A DNA stretch of 5,949 bases from Spirochaetaceae bacterium (GTDB lineage Bacteria; Spirochaetota; Spirochaetia; Treponematales; Breznakiellaceae). Position 1 is the stretch's first letter; every line of letters begins with the position of its first letter. Positions 5,700 through 5,949 of the stretch are shown here, one piece after another. The notes under the pieces were generated by a model. That model ran no database searches. It saw only the letters and a program-made list of their open reading frames with translations, and was not told the DNA's origin. Both the position numbers and the translations under genes were made by a program. The stretch covers positions 1-5,949 of the forward strand of contig JAITKD010000074.1 of assembly GCA_031278575.1 (NCBI GenBank), written 5' to 3'.

Positions 5700-5728
5700 A
5701 CTATAGACCGGTGAGGGTGGTATGTAAA
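5700..5728 (-). promoter_or_regulatory. Promoter of pyrE with start point at the ATG
   Basis: Read on the minus strand, TTTACA (5728-5723), a 17-nt spacer and TATAGT (5705-5700) each match the sigma-70 boxes at 5 of 6 positions. Six nucleotides then separate the -10 box from the pyrE ATG, which puts the expected +1 on the A of the ATG. Confidence 0.7.
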
Positions 5729-5742
5729 GTCTCCGTACCCTT

Positions 5743-5949
5743 CCGGGGGGGGGTCAGACCCCGGATGTGTGGAGGGCTGACCCCGGAGGGTGGAGGGGGG
5801 CTGACCCCGGAGAGGTGGGGGGCTGACCCCGGAGGGCGGGGTCTGTCCCCAGGTGGGCAGGTGGGGTCAGACCCCAGGTGGGGGGGGCTGACCCCGGAGG
5901 GTGGAGGGGGGCTGACCCAGAGGGGTGGGGGTCTGACCCCTGGCGGGCG
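5743..5949. repeat. Array of about nine degenerate 22-bp G-rich palindromic units
   Basis: Each unit has a small palindrome of the form GGGGTC(A/T)GACCCC or the variant GGGGGCTGACCCC, then a G-rich linker such as GGAGGGTGGAG. Core GAC (or GTC) positions near 5758, 5780, 5804, 5826, 5846, 5871, 5891, 5915 and 5936 give spacings of 20-25 bp, mean about 22. Units 1 and 6 carry the exact GGGGTCAGACCCC; unit 9 has its reverse complement. The outer arms TCCGGGG and CCCCGGA (5742-5765) make the first unit a longer hairpin. No reading frame with gene-like character was seen. The array runs off the window edge and starts about 15 bp upstream of the pyrE -35 box. It resembles REP-type intergenic repeats; the + strand also has runs of G that could form quadruplexes. 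Confidence 0.75.

Noticed and set aside
5743..5949. CRISPR array
   Set aside because: The units are degenerate, the period is only about 22 bp, and there are no unique spacers of usual length between constant repeats.

Overview
The window is a compact piece of a GC-rich bacterial chromosome. It holds a four-gene polyamine-type ABC importer operon on the + strand (potA-potB-potC-potD, 310-4333), which runs tail to tail into a two-gene minus-strand unit: pyrE (orotate phosphoribosyltransferase), then a HAD-superfamily hydrolase. The solute-binding protein is a lipoprotein, and the operon order is A-B-C-D. With the overall sequence style, this would fit a spirochaete of the Treponema/Spirochaetales type. 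That assignment is inference (about 50-60% sure), because no rRNA or other marker gene is present.

Layout. Positions 1-309 are non-coding: a GC hairpin at the left edge, a set of imperfect direct repeats around TTGAG(G)CA, a near-consensus sigma-70 promoter (TTGACA-17-TACACT) and a leader of about 85 nt with small palindromes. potA and potB overlap by 8 nt, with the potB start codon inside a perfect hairpin. potB and potC overlap in ATGA. The 151-nt potC-potD gap is unusually structured, with three perfect inverted repeats, the first of which contains the potC stop codon. potD follows with its own good ribosome binding site. The potD stop and the HAD-gene stop are only 2 nt apart and lie in the loop of a small GC hairpin. 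pyrE has a near-consensus promoter placed so that transcription would start at or next to its ATG, and it has no Shine-Dalgarno sequence, so it is probably translated leaderless. From about 5743 to the window edge lies an array of roughly nine degenerate 20-25 bp G-rich units, each built on a GGGGTC(A/T)GACCCC-like small palindrome.

How the genes work together. PotA (ATPase), PotB and PotC (permeases) and PotD (binding lipoprotein) form one importer. The sequence suggests tight translational coupling of A-B-C and separate tuning of PotD. By eye, PotD aligns almost without gaps to E. coli PotD, yet the three acidic residues that hold the polyamine amino groups (D168, E171, D257 in E. coli) are replaced by N, V and M. 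The transporter may therefore carry something other than canonical spermidine or putrescine. PyrE makes OMP in pyrimidine synthesis. The HAD protein overlaps or abuts pyrE and is probably cotranscribed with it, but its substrate cannot be told.

The points most worth a second look are the altered PotD pocket, the 22-bp G-rich array next to the pyrE promoter, the leaderless pyrE arrangement and the potC-potD hairpin cluster. I found no sign of a defence system, CRISPR array, RNA gene or complete insertion sequence.
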